64,000 bases of DNA, taken from positions 434,001 to 498,000 of the forward strand of contig JASBNA010000014.1 in assembly GCA_038087015.1 (NCBI GenBank). The letters are read 5' to 3'. Source of the stretch: Cerrena zonata (Eukaryota > Basidiomycota > Agaricomycetes > Polyporales > Cerrenaceae). Position numbers and translations under genes: made by a program. Positions 31,604 to 43,470 of the stretch are shown here, one piece after another; positions within the stretch are counted from its first letter, which is position 1, and each line of letters starts with the position of its first letter. The notes beneath the pieces were generated by a model that saw only the letters and a program-made list of their open reading frames with translations, was not told the DNA's origin and searched no databases.

Positions 31604-34368
31604 TTATGCAGCCATCTGGAAATTCAGTTGGAATGCTAGAAAAGGGTGTGATCGGTAACAAAGCCGGTGAAAACTTTTGTGAAACTCACCCTCTACATCA
31701 CGCCTGTCGCAGATAGTGACGAGATCGATCCTCTGCATATGAAGGCAGCACGTCCGCAGAGCATCCCAAAGGGAATCAGAGGTTACCCCTCGTTTATCGT
31801 CACTCACACCTGTTGCCGAAACGGCACTATCGCTATCCTGAAGCACTAGTGCATCTAGGATAGACTGGGCGGCCTGTTCATATCTCTGCAAGGGTGTGTA
31901 AGTAGGCACCATTTCATTACAGATAAAAGTTTGTCGTACCCTGAGATTGACGCACGATATACCAAGATTGAACAGAGCACGAATGTAAGTGGGATTCAGT
32001 TCCAGGGCGCGGTAGTAATACTGCAGGGCTTCTTCAGGGTGCCCGCCGTTAGCCAAGGTAGCACCAACACGATTGTAAAGCAGCCAGTCCTGACGGAGAG
32101 TAATTGTCAGCCTGGTTGATGAAACGCACAAGAAAATGGGAAATGGTCTCACATCGGGCCTAACTGCTAAGGCAGTAATGAAACAATCCCGAGCTTTCAT
32201 ATATTCCTAGAAGTCATGCACATCAGATATTGCTCTCCAATCTTAACGGTCCCTTATTGAGGTTTCAGGGGGATTAGAGACGTACATCGTTGGCGTTCAA
32301 TAGTATTGCAAGCGCGATTTGGATATCCGCATCAATTTCTCCACTTATATCGCTACGAGCCATTGTCATGAGACATTGAGCGAGGCTCTCAAACCTTTCC
32401 GCATTAGTCATGTCCTCGCGTTCTGGGTGGGTCGCAGTGAACTCATAGACAGCCGAGCGATATTTCTCGTTATGCTCGACCCACTGACGGATGGCATTGT
32501 ACGTCTGGAAGCGGCTGCCTTCATTAGTGTGAGATACCGCAAGGGCTAGCCATGAGGGAAGATGGGTTGGATCAAGTTCCAGCGCGCGCCGAAGGGCTGT
32601 AATCGCCTTTTGCTCTCGTTCGTTCTCTTGCTGCTTCACACCGAGTTCGTACCAGGCCAAAGCATCAGTTCGGTTACGTTGCACTGCCGCTTCCATTTCC
32701 AAGACGCTCTACATTGTAGCACCGAGATTTGATCGCGCCGTCAGTATGAACACCGGATTGAACTAAAATAAAACGCGATCTGGAGCGTACCTCATACAGT
32801 GACGATCGTCCCTCGGCGTGCATAGCATGATGTCTGGTCCGAGAGGAATCCCCAAGTAGATACGGGTTGCTCGGTTGGAATTGATAATTAGCTACCGGTC
32901 TGAGACCGGTAGCTGTTGCTTCAAATGAGTCCCAATCTTGCTGCAGTTGCGCCCATTCTGACTGCTGGGCTGAAGCTTGGTGGGTGCTGCTAGACGTTTC
33001 CTGTTTGGCCATAGCATTATTCCAGTACTTGATATATTCCTCATTATCTTGGCGGAAGTAAGCGTCATTGGGGTCCTCTTGAGTGACTTCACTTGTGCGG
33101 GATGAATCAGCGACAGCGGTGTGAGCAAATGATGCCGATGAGAAGTTCTGAGAAGTAGATGGAATAGACGATGTCGAAAGCGGTAAAGCTTCCGCGGCTC
33201 GGCCTTTCCCCTTTGTATCAACAGTTTGTTGAAAGTCCGTAGCCCACGAAGATGAGCCTGTAGAGTCGGCAGTTTTCTGGACCATATCGGAGCCTTCTAT
33301 CACGACTTCCCGATCGCGAACCTGCCTCATCAAACCAAGAAATTGACTCTTCTTGAATTTCGGATTCTGTTCATTCTTCACGGTCTCAAGAAGGACACCT
33401 GCTGTCCGAGCCAATTCGTCAGCCTCCCCGGCTGGTCTAGCGGAGGATTCTTGCGCGGCCTTTAATGGTTGTGACACTTGTGCCGACTCTACCACCGAAG
33501 GAGCTGGTGTCAGAGAAGCCTCTTGCGATTGGAACGCAACTTCCCATCGGGAATCTGAGGTGGAAAATGTTTATGATCAATCTCCCGACCGGAGATATAA
33601 TATGTGAATTACCTTCGGCTTTGAAAGGTAGCACTTGGCTCGCTGGATGTAAGGTTCCTGGGTGATTGTACATCATCCCGTTGAATCGAGTAACCATTCC
33701 TCCCGTGGCGGGAGACCATGGCATTGCATCTATTTCCAGAAATTATAGTGAGATGGAATCAGAATACATAGAGATATCCGAATACTTTGGTTTTGGAACG
33801 CCGATATCGGTGAGGAAATAGCAGAATGTTGATCATGTTGGATCGGCTGCTGGGTAGGTGCTAACAATGGCTGAGGCGTAGCCGATACAGTATTCTGTTG
33901 TTGCACAAAGTCAGAGGCCCATGGAGCTGAAGATGACTGCCCTAATGACTTTGCTGCAAAATGGTGTTGAGGTGCTTGGTCAGGCAAAGAGGTATGTAGT
34001 GCAGACAGATCAAAAGCCGACGGCCCAGCCATCATCGGGGCGGGCGACTGGTTTGTTGAGAAGAATTTAGCCGCATCGTGTTCCACACCAGGTGCAGCTG
34101 CATATTGGGTACGAAATGTCTAGTTTAGGGTTAGAATTTGATGCTATGATGGTAGTGATGTCGATGTACCTCTCGAGAAGACCCTGCACGACTAGCACCA
34201 AAATAATCCTAAAAAAAACATCGGAGGGTTCAATTACGGGTCAACGTAGCATCCTGATATTCAAACCTGTTGTATTCCTCGGTCCTGATCGAGCTTCTTG
34301 GAAAGACCCTGTAAGGCATTGGATGGTCCACATTCGGCGCCACCATTGACAAGAAGTGGTAAAGCCAT
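31604..34368 (-). CDS. PEX5: Peroxisomal targeting signal 1 receptor Pex5
   Basis: Carries PTS1 (C-terminal SKL-type) cargo from the cytosol into peroxisomes, docking on Pex13/14, and recycles after monoubiquitination. About ten exons. Start MALPLLVNGGAECGPSN places the recycling cysteine at residue 13. The next exon is DYFGASRAGSSRE, then the long disordered N-terminal half with several W-x-x-x-(F/Y)-type sites (APWASDFVQQ, SSWATDFQQT, WEVAFQSQ). The C-terminal half has the TPR array: SVLEMEAAVQRN, LAWYELGVKQQENEREQKAI, ALRRALELDPTHLPSWLALAVSH, then KARDCFITALAVRPD, WLLYNRVGATLANGGHPEEALQYYYRALELNPTYIRALFNLGIS. The last exon gives DVEAFQLNFQMAA. Every junction I checked stays in frame and the order matches complete fungal Pex5. 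Confidence 0.95.
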
Positions 34369-35145
34369 GCTACTCCAGGTGCCAAGCCTCAGAACCACAG
34401 CTTTACGTATAATCTGCTATGAAGATGAACGGCCAGCTACACGATAGTGTGTGCTAGTAAGCTGAGAGCAAATACTATGCGACTTAACTCCGTGCACTGG
34501 CAGATGGTGTGTAGTAAGAACAGTGGCAAGCGCCTGGCTAACTCGGCAAGGGCTGTTTTCACGTGCCGTCACTAAACACGCTCCGACTCAATCGGAATAC
34601 TCACCGTTGTCACTTTGTGGATGCCAGTTTGGCCTCGTATAGCTCTGCACCTCCGAGGAGTCTATGCACATAGCTAGAGCTCGTTCTGCACGTCGGAAGA
34701 ATCACGTTGATGTTGATTGCGACTTGAGAAATGTTGGTGTCGTACGGTCTTCTTGCAACCTTCCGAATGTGATATGCCAGTCATTCCACGTTACACCTTC
34801 GAAGTTTTTGTCTTGCTACAAATACATGCTCTTTCACCTCGTGTCATACACAGTGAGTAATGCTCTGAAATTATACCGCCGCATTATGGGTATAACTTAC
34901 AAAAAACCAAAACCAACGCAACCCATCGGTCGTTGAGCGTCGCGATGATCGGAATCGGAAATGTAAACAAGGTAGTCTACGCTCCTCATGCTAAAGGCCA
35001 CTCAACTGCGCATTAGAATATGAAAATCCATCGACGGTTACACATTCAGGAACACAGCAAAATACCTATACATTGACGAACGATCGCGGGATCTCAACTT
35101 TCTTTCTTTTGCATCTAGACTGCGCAGCATAGAAAACTCAAAAAT
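34369..35145. other. Intergenic, no gene seen
   Basis: Upstream of PEX5. The + frame at 34664-34936 starts in AT-rich sequence without domain. It contains the PEX5 promoter. Confidence 0.45.
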
Positions 35146-35471
35146 GAACATGAATGCCGTCTTATCGGTTTGCGTCTCTTTATCATTGGCTGTTTCCTCG
35201 GTTCACTATCTGACAAGTAATACCGTTCTAACTACTACCTGATATCTTGATCTATTCTCACGTAGAATGTTCCTACACCTCCTACCGACACTTTAGCGAC
35301 CCACCTCCGCGCCGACACTCTCTAGATATGTACAACGGCATACAAGCTTTCGGTGCCCGTAGCTCAATCATTACTTGGAACTATAATAACCGTTTCCTGC
35401 TCCGCCATCTCCCGACAATATCACTAGCAGCTTCTTGGCTTATGTCTCTTACTATGACTATGCTCTTCTAA
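35146..35471 (+). CDS. Possible small secreted protein, function unknown
   Basis: Two short exons can be joined. The first is MNMNAVLSVCVSLSLAVSSVHYLT, which looks like a signal peptide, ending at the donor in the codon after LT (acaa-gtaatac). The second, from after cacgtag near 35265, reads CSYTSYRHFSDPPPRRHSLDM and continues to the TAA at 35469-35471. The raw + frame includes only part of this. No family recognised. The second exon is basic and then hydrophobic, and codon use is not strongly gene-like, so it may be spurious. Confidence 0.35.
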
Positions 35472-37728
35472 GCACATCCATATTCTTCACTGGTTGATCT
35501 AATATAGCCGTGATGCATACCGACCAACAGCCATGCACATGCCTCACTGACTACAATGAAAGGGTAACCTCCAGAACCCTGTTACTAGCAATATCGCTCT
35601 GATGTCATGCTGCGCATCACACATGAATCCATCCAGGATACACGCATTGGAGTTGGTGCCACAGCTTTACGGGCATCAGATCCAGCAAATCAATGAATCT
35701 TCTCTAATGACAATTCTGCGTGGCTATGTCAACTGAGGCCGGCGGAATCGATTCACCACGCCAACCTCGTTCTTGGATCGCCAAAAACGGAACATTCTTT
35801 CTACACAAACCCGCCCCCACCAAAAGATCGAATCAACTCGCTGATTTTCTCGTGCGTTGGGGACCTTGCACTCCACTGTCATGAGTCTCTGCAACGTGTT
35901 CCAATTTAAATCCACATCCCTCACTCTCCACTTGTACCTGATCGACAAATAGTAGTCGGTATGCGTGTTACCCTCGTTCCTTGTGGTTGCGCTTGGTACA
36001 TACGCAATCTTACACTGGGGGGATACCCTATACGTATTGAGACGGGGATTTCCACCCGTCGGAGTTATGTTCATACCGAGAGGACGTGTAACTCCCCATG
36101 GAAGTCCACGGCTCGCCTACGCAACTCAGAATGACTGTAAGTACATCCGCAATTGTTCCCTCATAAATGAATCGATTCTCACATCCCACACGACAATCAT
36201 AAGAGGTCATCGGATGAAGTCAAGTTCCTATAATCTTCCATGTACATCTCATTGGATGCGATGGAGTGAGTTAAATGCCTTACCTTGCATCATCGTTCTC
36301 TTCTTCTCGTACTGTGCAATGGTCAGCTTACTTACCGGCGGGAGAAGAGTGAGTTCTTCTCATGGATACCGGTGGATTGCAAATGCAAATGGTACCAGCA
36401 GCACTGGAAACACAGGCGGCATAGCAATGATCAACTCGATTCCATTTCTAGAAACCGTGATCCCCCCCTCTGTAAGCCCATTCCTTAGCCTACTTTCAAG
36501 TTTCGAGGCAATCAAGGACGTTTTGACTGCTCTCACACGCTGCCCTCCGTGATACCAGATGTTCCCGCGAAAGCGCGCAACGTTCATGATTTCATATGAA
36601 GACAGGTGCGTTTGCGGGGGATGTGTGAACTGTGTGAAGTCGATTCGTCGACGTTGAGGATATTTTAATGAGGATAGAGATGGTTCGAGCAAAAGCCTCA
36701 TTGCCATCACTCGTTCAATTAGAGATCTCAATTGAACGGGAGTTTTGATGACTGAGGAAGGGCTCATGTGAAGCGGGATCAAGTGAGTTGCAATCCGAAT
36801 CCCATGAGTCGAGTATAACTTCCTCGATGCGACAGAGAGATACCGGGTTGGAAGTTCGGTTCTTGCAAGGAGTGGTGAATCATTTGACATTTGCAAGCAA
36901 GGAAATTTCTGTATCAGAATGTCGAAGACACATAACTGCATACGTCATCTCAATTATTCAGTCAGCGAGTCCAAAGTTGGCTAAACTTTAGCTCGGGCTC
37001 GCTCTCACTAGATCTCACTCTTTTATGTCGCTGATTGAAGCAAATATGTTTGAAACGCTGAAGAGAATGCACCATTTGTCAGGGGTTCGTCAGGTTGGTT
37101 CGTTCCTTGTCGGCGTCCGAACCGGCGGGGAGCCGAGGATGGGTTAGCGTATGTAATAACATTTGGTGGTTACCCCTGTGTGACTGGGAGGTCTTGTGCC
37201 CCGATTAGGCCCGATTTGCAACGAACTGCTTCGGGGTCCCGATCTTCGGTTTGATCTTGGGAAGCCGTGTCTTGCGGTGGCTCTGTTTCTTCAATTATAT
37301 CTTCACCGCATGACATCCTATCTCATCCTCATTAGCTCCTCGTAACTCAAAGTGCCTGCCTACCACCCCAAGGTCCCAAAAACTCCACTTGCGATCTCCT
37401 CGCTACATGTTCAAAAATACAATATGCAATTACAAATAAAATCTTGTAAATTGTATACCAAGGTACTACTATCTCTCCGCAGCAGCCGGCATTCCAAAAA
37501 AGGGGTTGGGGCCGGATCGGATAACAAAGAGTCTATAACATGTGTATAAAGCCGCTATATAAGGATTTATGGATGACTATACTATGCACATAGAGTCCGT
37601 AGGAATTATGCTAATCTGTACAAAAAACTGTCATAACTATTGAGACATACCAGAGAGAGTGAAAGTGAGAGAGGGTCTTCCAACCAGTGGGAAGTAACAT
37701 AAATGTGATGTTGTAGCGTACATGAAAT
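35472..37728. other. Gene-poor region with opposing long frames
   Basis: Frames of 116-195 codons overlap antisense at 35965-36552 (+) and 36360-36941 (-), with a further - frame at 35724-36074. The - frame ends in a hydrophobic stretch (GIELIIAMPPVFPVLLVPFAF). I could not join either set into a recognisable protein. The + frame starts with GTG. At 37360-37728 are T/A-rich sequences fitting the 3' side of the zinc-finger gene. I see no secure gene here. Confidence 0.4.
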
Positions 37729-39027
37729 TTACTTGTTTCCATCGGCTCTACTGGACTTCTGCTTGGAAGTCTCGGCCTCATCTTGCTTCGGGCTTACGCG
37801 GGCTGCGATAGCAACAGCTTCTGCTGTCTGCCGGCATTCACTTCCACCTTCGGAGCGCACTGTAAAGCAAAAAAAGCGTTGAGTTTGATGGTAGGGGGGA
37901 GCTAGTTTTTAGCTGTAGTGACACTTACAGTGACGCTGTAAGAGAGAGGGATCAATATCGTGTTGTGAGGGAGGATATAAAGCGAACCACTACTTACATT
38001 AAGAGCGTCAAGACGACTGAAGGTTTTGCCACAGCCTTGACAGACATTTGACTGGGATCTCGATGTATGCAGCGCTTGATGGCGTCTATAGTTAGAGCAC
38101 AAGGCGGTGCACGAGAGTTAGAAAGGAGGGATGATGGATGAGATGCGTGTAGCACGTACTTGCAATCATGCTGTCGAGCAAAGCCCTTGCCACATCCGGG
38201 CCATTCACAGACAAACGGACGCTCTTCGGTATGTGAGCGAAGATGGCCTGTAGAAGAAGAAAAGGAGGTGAATAAGATGTGGGGTTCACAGGCGATGAGG
38301 CAAGTGAATTACCTCGGAGATTGAACCTGCGAGTGAAGGTGCTCCCGCAGCCGGGGACCGGGCAGATAAAGTTGGCCTCGTTGCGTCGCCGGCTTGCGCT
38401 AGCAGCTTGGGTGGCACTCGTCGTCACTTGCTGTTTCTCTACCTGCAGAATGGGAGGGAGCCGGGTCACGGTGGCCGAGTAGGCACCTGTTCCGCGCTGC
38501 GACGACGAGAGGAGGGACAAAGACGCGGAGGACGGCAGGGCCTGTGACTGGGCGTAGAGCAAAGCGGCATTGGGGGCACGTTGTGCTTCGGTGGATGGAC
38601 TCTGTCTATTTGATGATCTCGAGGGTGGAGTCAGGATACTGGATGAGGGCGCCTGATGTTGCTGATGCTGCTCTGGCGAGGGGGCGGACCAGGACTCTGG
38701 GGGTACGTGGTAGGACTGCGAGGGCGGGGGAAGCGTATGTGGATGCGAGCCCGAGTGTGAATGCGAGTGCGAGAGGTGGGGCTGGGACTGGTTGTGTACG
38801 GGCATGGGGGGCGGCGGGGGATGGGTGAAAAACTCTTGGCCGGGGTTGTAGCGGTAGTCTCTGGCAGCACTGATGTTGGATTGGGAGCTGGGCATGTAGT
38901 GAGAGTGCGAGTCGTTTGCAGGGAAAGTCCAACCGCGTGAAGGCAACGTGTAGGAATCGAAGGACTGTGGTGGAGGATAGGAAGAAAGAACCGAAGATCC
39001 AGGGATTCTTGAGGCGTCGACTTCCAT
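37729..39027 (-). CDS. C2H2 zinc-finger transcription factor, Crz1-like
   Basis: A nuclear DNA-binding factor with three C2H2 fingers at the C-terminus. Finger 1: FICPVPGCGSTFTRRFNLR-GHLRSH. Finger 2: FVCEWPGCGKGFARQHDCK-RHQALH. Finger 3: VCQGCGKTFSRLDALN-RH-LRSEGG. The FARQHDCKRH and C-x-x-C-x-x-x-F-x-R-x-DAL-x-RH-(x)-(K/R)-S-E-G pattern is the Crz1/Prz1 signature, whose members act downstream of calcineurin. The long N-terminal part is disordered, His/Ser/Pro-rich (LSHSHSHSGSHPH). Exon junctions keep the frame, and the third finger is completed by a 7-nt microexon (37929-37935). The C-terminus is Ser/Lys-rich and ends RADGNK. Start at MEVDASRIPG. Calcineurin control is inferred; I saw no certain docking site. 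Confidence 0.75.
37929..37935 (-). other. 7-nt microexon of the Crz1-like gene
   Basis: The bases agtgacg (- strand CGTCACT) lie between two good splice sites: acceptor ctcttacag before it, donor gtaagtg after it. Both flanking introns are about 50-60 nt. Joined, it gives ALN-RH-LRSEGG with the zinc-binding His in the RH, which restores a normal finger. Without it the exons do not fit the frame. Confidence 0.85.
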
Positions 39028-40396
39028 TGTAGCCGGGAAAGCGCTGGATTGAATGGCAATTGGCAGTTTGACGGGGATGTGGGCGCTGTGGCTGCAGAGT
39101 TGTTCGATATTCTCTGTGTTTGTTGTTTGCGATCTGGGTGGTCGGTAAGGAGGACGAGGGCAAGGGAACGCAACTTATATATTGCCCGCTCGGCAACCTG
39201 AAGACCTTAGCAGACTGAAACGAGCCAGACGAACACAGACGCGCAGCCACCTGGCTTAAGCCTTCTCCAAATCTCAGATCCTTCTCTGCACCCAAGCATC
39301 GCCACTCTCCATCACAGCCCCAACGCGTCTACCCGCTGCGGTATCCGGGGCCTCCTTCCCGCCCTCCTTCTGGAATATCCCTCCCATTGCCGTCCTGCCG
39401 CTCCTGTCGTACCCAACACACCATACTCCCGACCGTGATTTCCGCCCCCGACTCGGTCCAATCCTCCAGCGATATCCTTCAATCTCAACGGTTTCATAAT
39501 ACACCGATGTCCCCGTCTTTATTGGTTTAGGAGCTACACTTTCCGAGTCACAATAATCCTCTTTGGTATTCTATAGGTACCTTTTGGATGATTAATGGCC
39601 AATCCCTCCGATCTCGTTCTGCCAAAACCCACAGGTTATAACTCAGTTTGTCTCCCCTACTTCGATTGTCGGTTGCTGTACTTTGTAGTTAGTTACACAC
39701 CTCAATCAAACAACCTTGTTCAGACCCTCCGTCGTTGACATCCACACGCCTGAGACCGTCTACAATTGGTATGTGACCGTTTGTATTGACCTGGTCTCAC
39801 AATCGTAATCACGCCGTTGCCCTCAAGTGTTGTTCATAATAATATTCCGTGACACCTCATCATTAATCCTCATACTTCGACCGGCACAATTAAACAAGAA
39901 TGATAGAGTCTACCTCCGAAGTTTCAACCCGCACTCAGGGTTTGAGTGATGCGTGAAATGCCATCGATACTCTACGTCACAATAGGAAACATACTCAAGG
40001 TACTGACTCGATAAATGTAAGTGAAGCGACACATCCGTGTTCAAGCGTGTTGTAGACTGCTTGTTTGGACTTGTGTTGTAGTCCCCGCTTTTCATGCTGT
40101 ATGGACGAAAGACTCTTTCCGATTTGAAAGCCAACTTCCCTTCAAGGGGTGTTTCACGGCACTAAGCAGTTTTGACTTCGTCCATCTGCAGTATAATTCT
40201 AACCTACAAACCTTCTCATTGCCCCACTCGCCAACTTTCCAGTTCGGTGGAAACATAATCTGGATCTATCTCCGGATCCTCTCAGCGCCCAGGGTTCCAG
40301 CGATGAACAAAATGATTTCGATTCGCTACATTACAACGGTCAACACACTAACCGTACCAAATCAAGACCCTACATCAACACATGCTACCCGACACG
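39028..40396. other. Intergenic, no gene seen
   Basis: Upstream of the Crz1-like gene and downstream of the HSL-type gene. Frames at 39274-39504 (-) and 40021-40413 (+) have no domain. Holds the Crz1-like promoter, and its length suits a regulated gene. Confidence 0.45.
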
Positions 40397-43300
40397 CTAC
40401 TTTGCGGAGGTAGCTCGATCCCCACTAGGAATAAGGTGCGAGTCCAACAGACGGCGCCTTCGCATCAGCTCAGATTCACTGATCGTTTGTCCCTTCACAG
40501 GGGTCCCATTCCGAGGTGGACTTGATCCCATGCTGTACCCCGACGTTGCACCAGGCACCGCCAGCTCTTCGTTAAACCCAAGCGTCGACCCTCCTATGCC
40601 TGAAAGAACACCGATGGGAGGGACAGCAGTGCCGTTGACGACATCGCCCCCTCTAGGTGTTGCATCACTACTGCCTGGTGATCTGCGATGACTTGGTACC
40701 TGGGAGTTCTCCGATGCATGCGGAAAGCTCGCTTTGCCATTGGCCTGTGCACTGAACGATGAAGGTGGGGATTTCCTCTTCGGGATGAAGGTCAGAGCGT
40801 CGTCTGTTTCACCTTCCGTCTCGGTCACAAAAGGAGTGCTATCTTCGTCGCTGACGGTCGAAAGTGCAAACTGTTTTCTGGGCACGCGCAGGTGGGTGGA
40901 ATCCCGTCGCCTGTAGCTCTTGCGTCCCACTCTGCCCGCGAACGCCTCGTCGATCCAGTCGGCCAGCTCGTGTATCGCAGTGCGTGCCTCTTGCATCAGC
41001 GTCGGCATCTGCAGATAGCCATGACTCCAGTCCGAATATATTTGCATCCTCACCCAGTCTTCGTCGTTCTGCTGAGCCAGCTCGTCACGTTCGCGCTTGA
41101 CCGATCGCATCTCTTCGGGCATATAGCTCACACTCATCCTGAGGCTGTCACCGTGCCTTCCTGTGAACGAGGCCAGCTTGGCATCCAGATCTCGCAGCCG
41201 CTGTCGTTTGGCCTCACGGACACGTCCAGCAAAAATCACAGTGTCGTCAACGAACGGGTCTTTTTCCCCACAGGACATCAAGAGCGGCGGAAAACGTGCC
41301 AGCAGCGCTGCAGGGGCCAAGAGGGGCGAGATGTGGTAGTCTGAGGCGAAATCGGGGTTGCGATGGGGCCCAATGTACAGGATGGCCATGGCTCGCATCT
41401 GCCAACAACAGTTTCCGCATCAGTGAAGACGTTGCTGTCCAAATCAAAGGGGGGCAACTTACCATGCTAGGAGAAATGATGCGATCCTGGAAATAGCCTG
41501 TACGACTGGTCATGGTCAGTCGCGTACCCAATGGGGTGGATACTGGGTCTTCGGCAGGACTCTCGGCTTGTACCTCACTAATCACGGGATGGAAACGCAC
41601 CCTTGCGGAAATGGGTCGCTCTTCTTCCCGCAAGTCAGTCTCGTCCTCTTCGTCTGCCATACTACCTGCTTCGTCGACGACGGATTGAATACTGGGCCGA
41701 AGATCGCTTTGTTTTATGACAGGTGTAGAATGGCGAGCTCTTAATGGAGGACGTTCGGTCGGTGAAGTCAGCGTCCTGAATGTATCCCTCCAGCTACGAC
41801 GTCGGCGGATCACCTTGCGGTCACCAACCATAGACAACGGACTAATGTGTCCGTAGTGGTCCTTCTGTTCGGCAAGACTAGGTATATTTCCAGAGGACTG
41901 TTCTGACTGTAGGACTCGTAGGTTCTGAGGTGACATCCAAGAAGTGAAGTTGAAGTCGAGGCAGGGATAGTTTAGAACTAGAGCAACGGGATGCGGTAAT
42001 GATAGTTGCGCTTCGAGAATCTTCAACATAACGTTCGCTGCAACGTGGGCTCCCCTACAGATATGTGTCAGTTACACAATCCGACCCGTCATCGGGACCG
42101 AAATACGTACGCAGAATCACCAGTAATGACGACGTTGAACTTGGAACCCGACATACCGATAACTTGACCGGCGGACTCGACCAGGAGGCGGTAGACATCG
42201 AAACACTCATCTATTGCGAACGGATAGGGATCTGCAGAAATGACCCGAATCTGGTCAGCTATGTTTCAGAGATCGTAACACTGCAAAGCCGTGCCAGCAT
42301 TGACAGTATTCAAAGTCATATATCATATTGTTGAGACTCACATTCTGGAGCTTTGCCATAATCAATCGACAAAATAGGTTTACCGGTTCGGACAGCCCAC
42401 ATGCGTAATCGATCTTCATGATGTTCTGGTGTCATGGATATGAAGCCTCCGCCGGGGAAGTCAAGAATTAAATCTGTGGCGCGAGCAAGATGATGCTCAG
42501 GGGGCGCAAAGAACAACCAGACTGTGATGGGTCGGGTATATGCGCTATCATTAGGTCTTGCTAGGAAAAACTTGCGGCGTATGGTAATACGCGGAAAGTG
42601 TGTGAGAGCACGAATCTAGATATGTTACTTCATCAGGTCATTGAGTTAATATACGCGATCGGTCTTTGCACTTACAAATGGGTTTGTGGTTTTCTCCCAA
42701 GTTGCACGAAGCATCTCGACAGTGGGGATCGCTCGGAAACGGCGAAGCTGTACATTGGAAACAATGCATGAGCGTTATGAGTTTGAGACAGAACAAGATA
42801 GAATACAAACCTTCTCATCAGCTTCATTAGAGTATATTATATAGTATGCTGAGAATAGAACGGAACAAAGGTCTCGTAGCCACTTTGGGCGTATCGTCAT
42901 GGCCGTGGCAAAACCTGCATCTAGTCCTGTAGTAATCCAAGTTGCTCTGTAATATGAAGGGGAATACTGAGGTTTGATCATGAATCAGCACTTTTGCAGA
43001 GGAAGCAATATGAACATGAAACTTACGAGATGGGCGAGCGGCTCCGGTGCTATGAGCGGAGTGATTTAGTATGCATATAATAAAACAATACGAGAATGGG
43101 CTCACCTCCGAGACCTAAAATCTTGTCGAGGTTACGGACAGCATATACTCCAGTCAATGTACTGACAATGAGCTGCCATGGCGTGAATTGTCCTATGTAT
43201 TGCCATACCGTAGACGTTAGTATCGAGGGACATGAAATTGAAATTGAAACGTAGATGACACATACGAAGTAACCTATTGGCTCTCCGCAGCCATAATATC

Positions 43301-43470
43301 CGTGGTCCATTTGGATTTCCGTTGAGAATCCGCCAAAACCAAAACACGATCACAAAGAAGACCTGTAGAAAACGCGTATACATATCAAGATCGCTCGGTG
43401 GAGGGACCGTGCTACGTACTTGGAATCGTTTCCATGATGGACTAGGCCTACCGAGTATATGATCTATCAT
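40397..43470 (-). CDS. Large HSL-type alpha/beta hydrolase (lipase/esterase) with N-terminal membrane segment
   Basis: A serine hydrolase of the hormone-sensitive-lipase family, perhaps acting on lipid esters at a membrane. About nine exons. The N-terminus MIDHILGRPSPSWKRFQ-VFFVIVFWFWRIL gives a membrane segment. A conserved GVYAVRNLDKILGLGGAPEPLAHLYSPSYYRATWI follows. Oxyanion motif LDFPGGGFISMTPEHHE, then the nucleophile motif TGDSAGAHVAANVML, formed across an intron (42110-42050 region). The acid/His regions are CGEKDPFVDD and SDWSHGYLQMP. About 150 Ser/Arg/Glu-rich residues are inserted between the nucleophile and acid (SMVGDRKVIRRRRSWRDTF...), and a disordered C-terminal tail of about 180 residues follows the domain. 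The insertion and tail are absent from small HSL enzymes. Possible phosphoregulation is inferred. Start at 43470. Confidence 0.82.

Noticed and set aside
36360..36941. 193-codon - frame with hydrophobic C-terminus
   Set aside because: No ATG-supported start with conserved sequence, could not be joined into a family; listed as unresolved, not as a gene.
38606..39295. 229- and 180-codon - frames overlapping the zinc-finger gene
   Set aside because: They are out-of-frame readings of the same low-complexity exon; the finger-containing frame is the true one.
40892..41344. 150-codon + frame
   Set aside because: Antisense to the coding part of the HSL-type gene; begins with a non-ATG-supported context and no domain.
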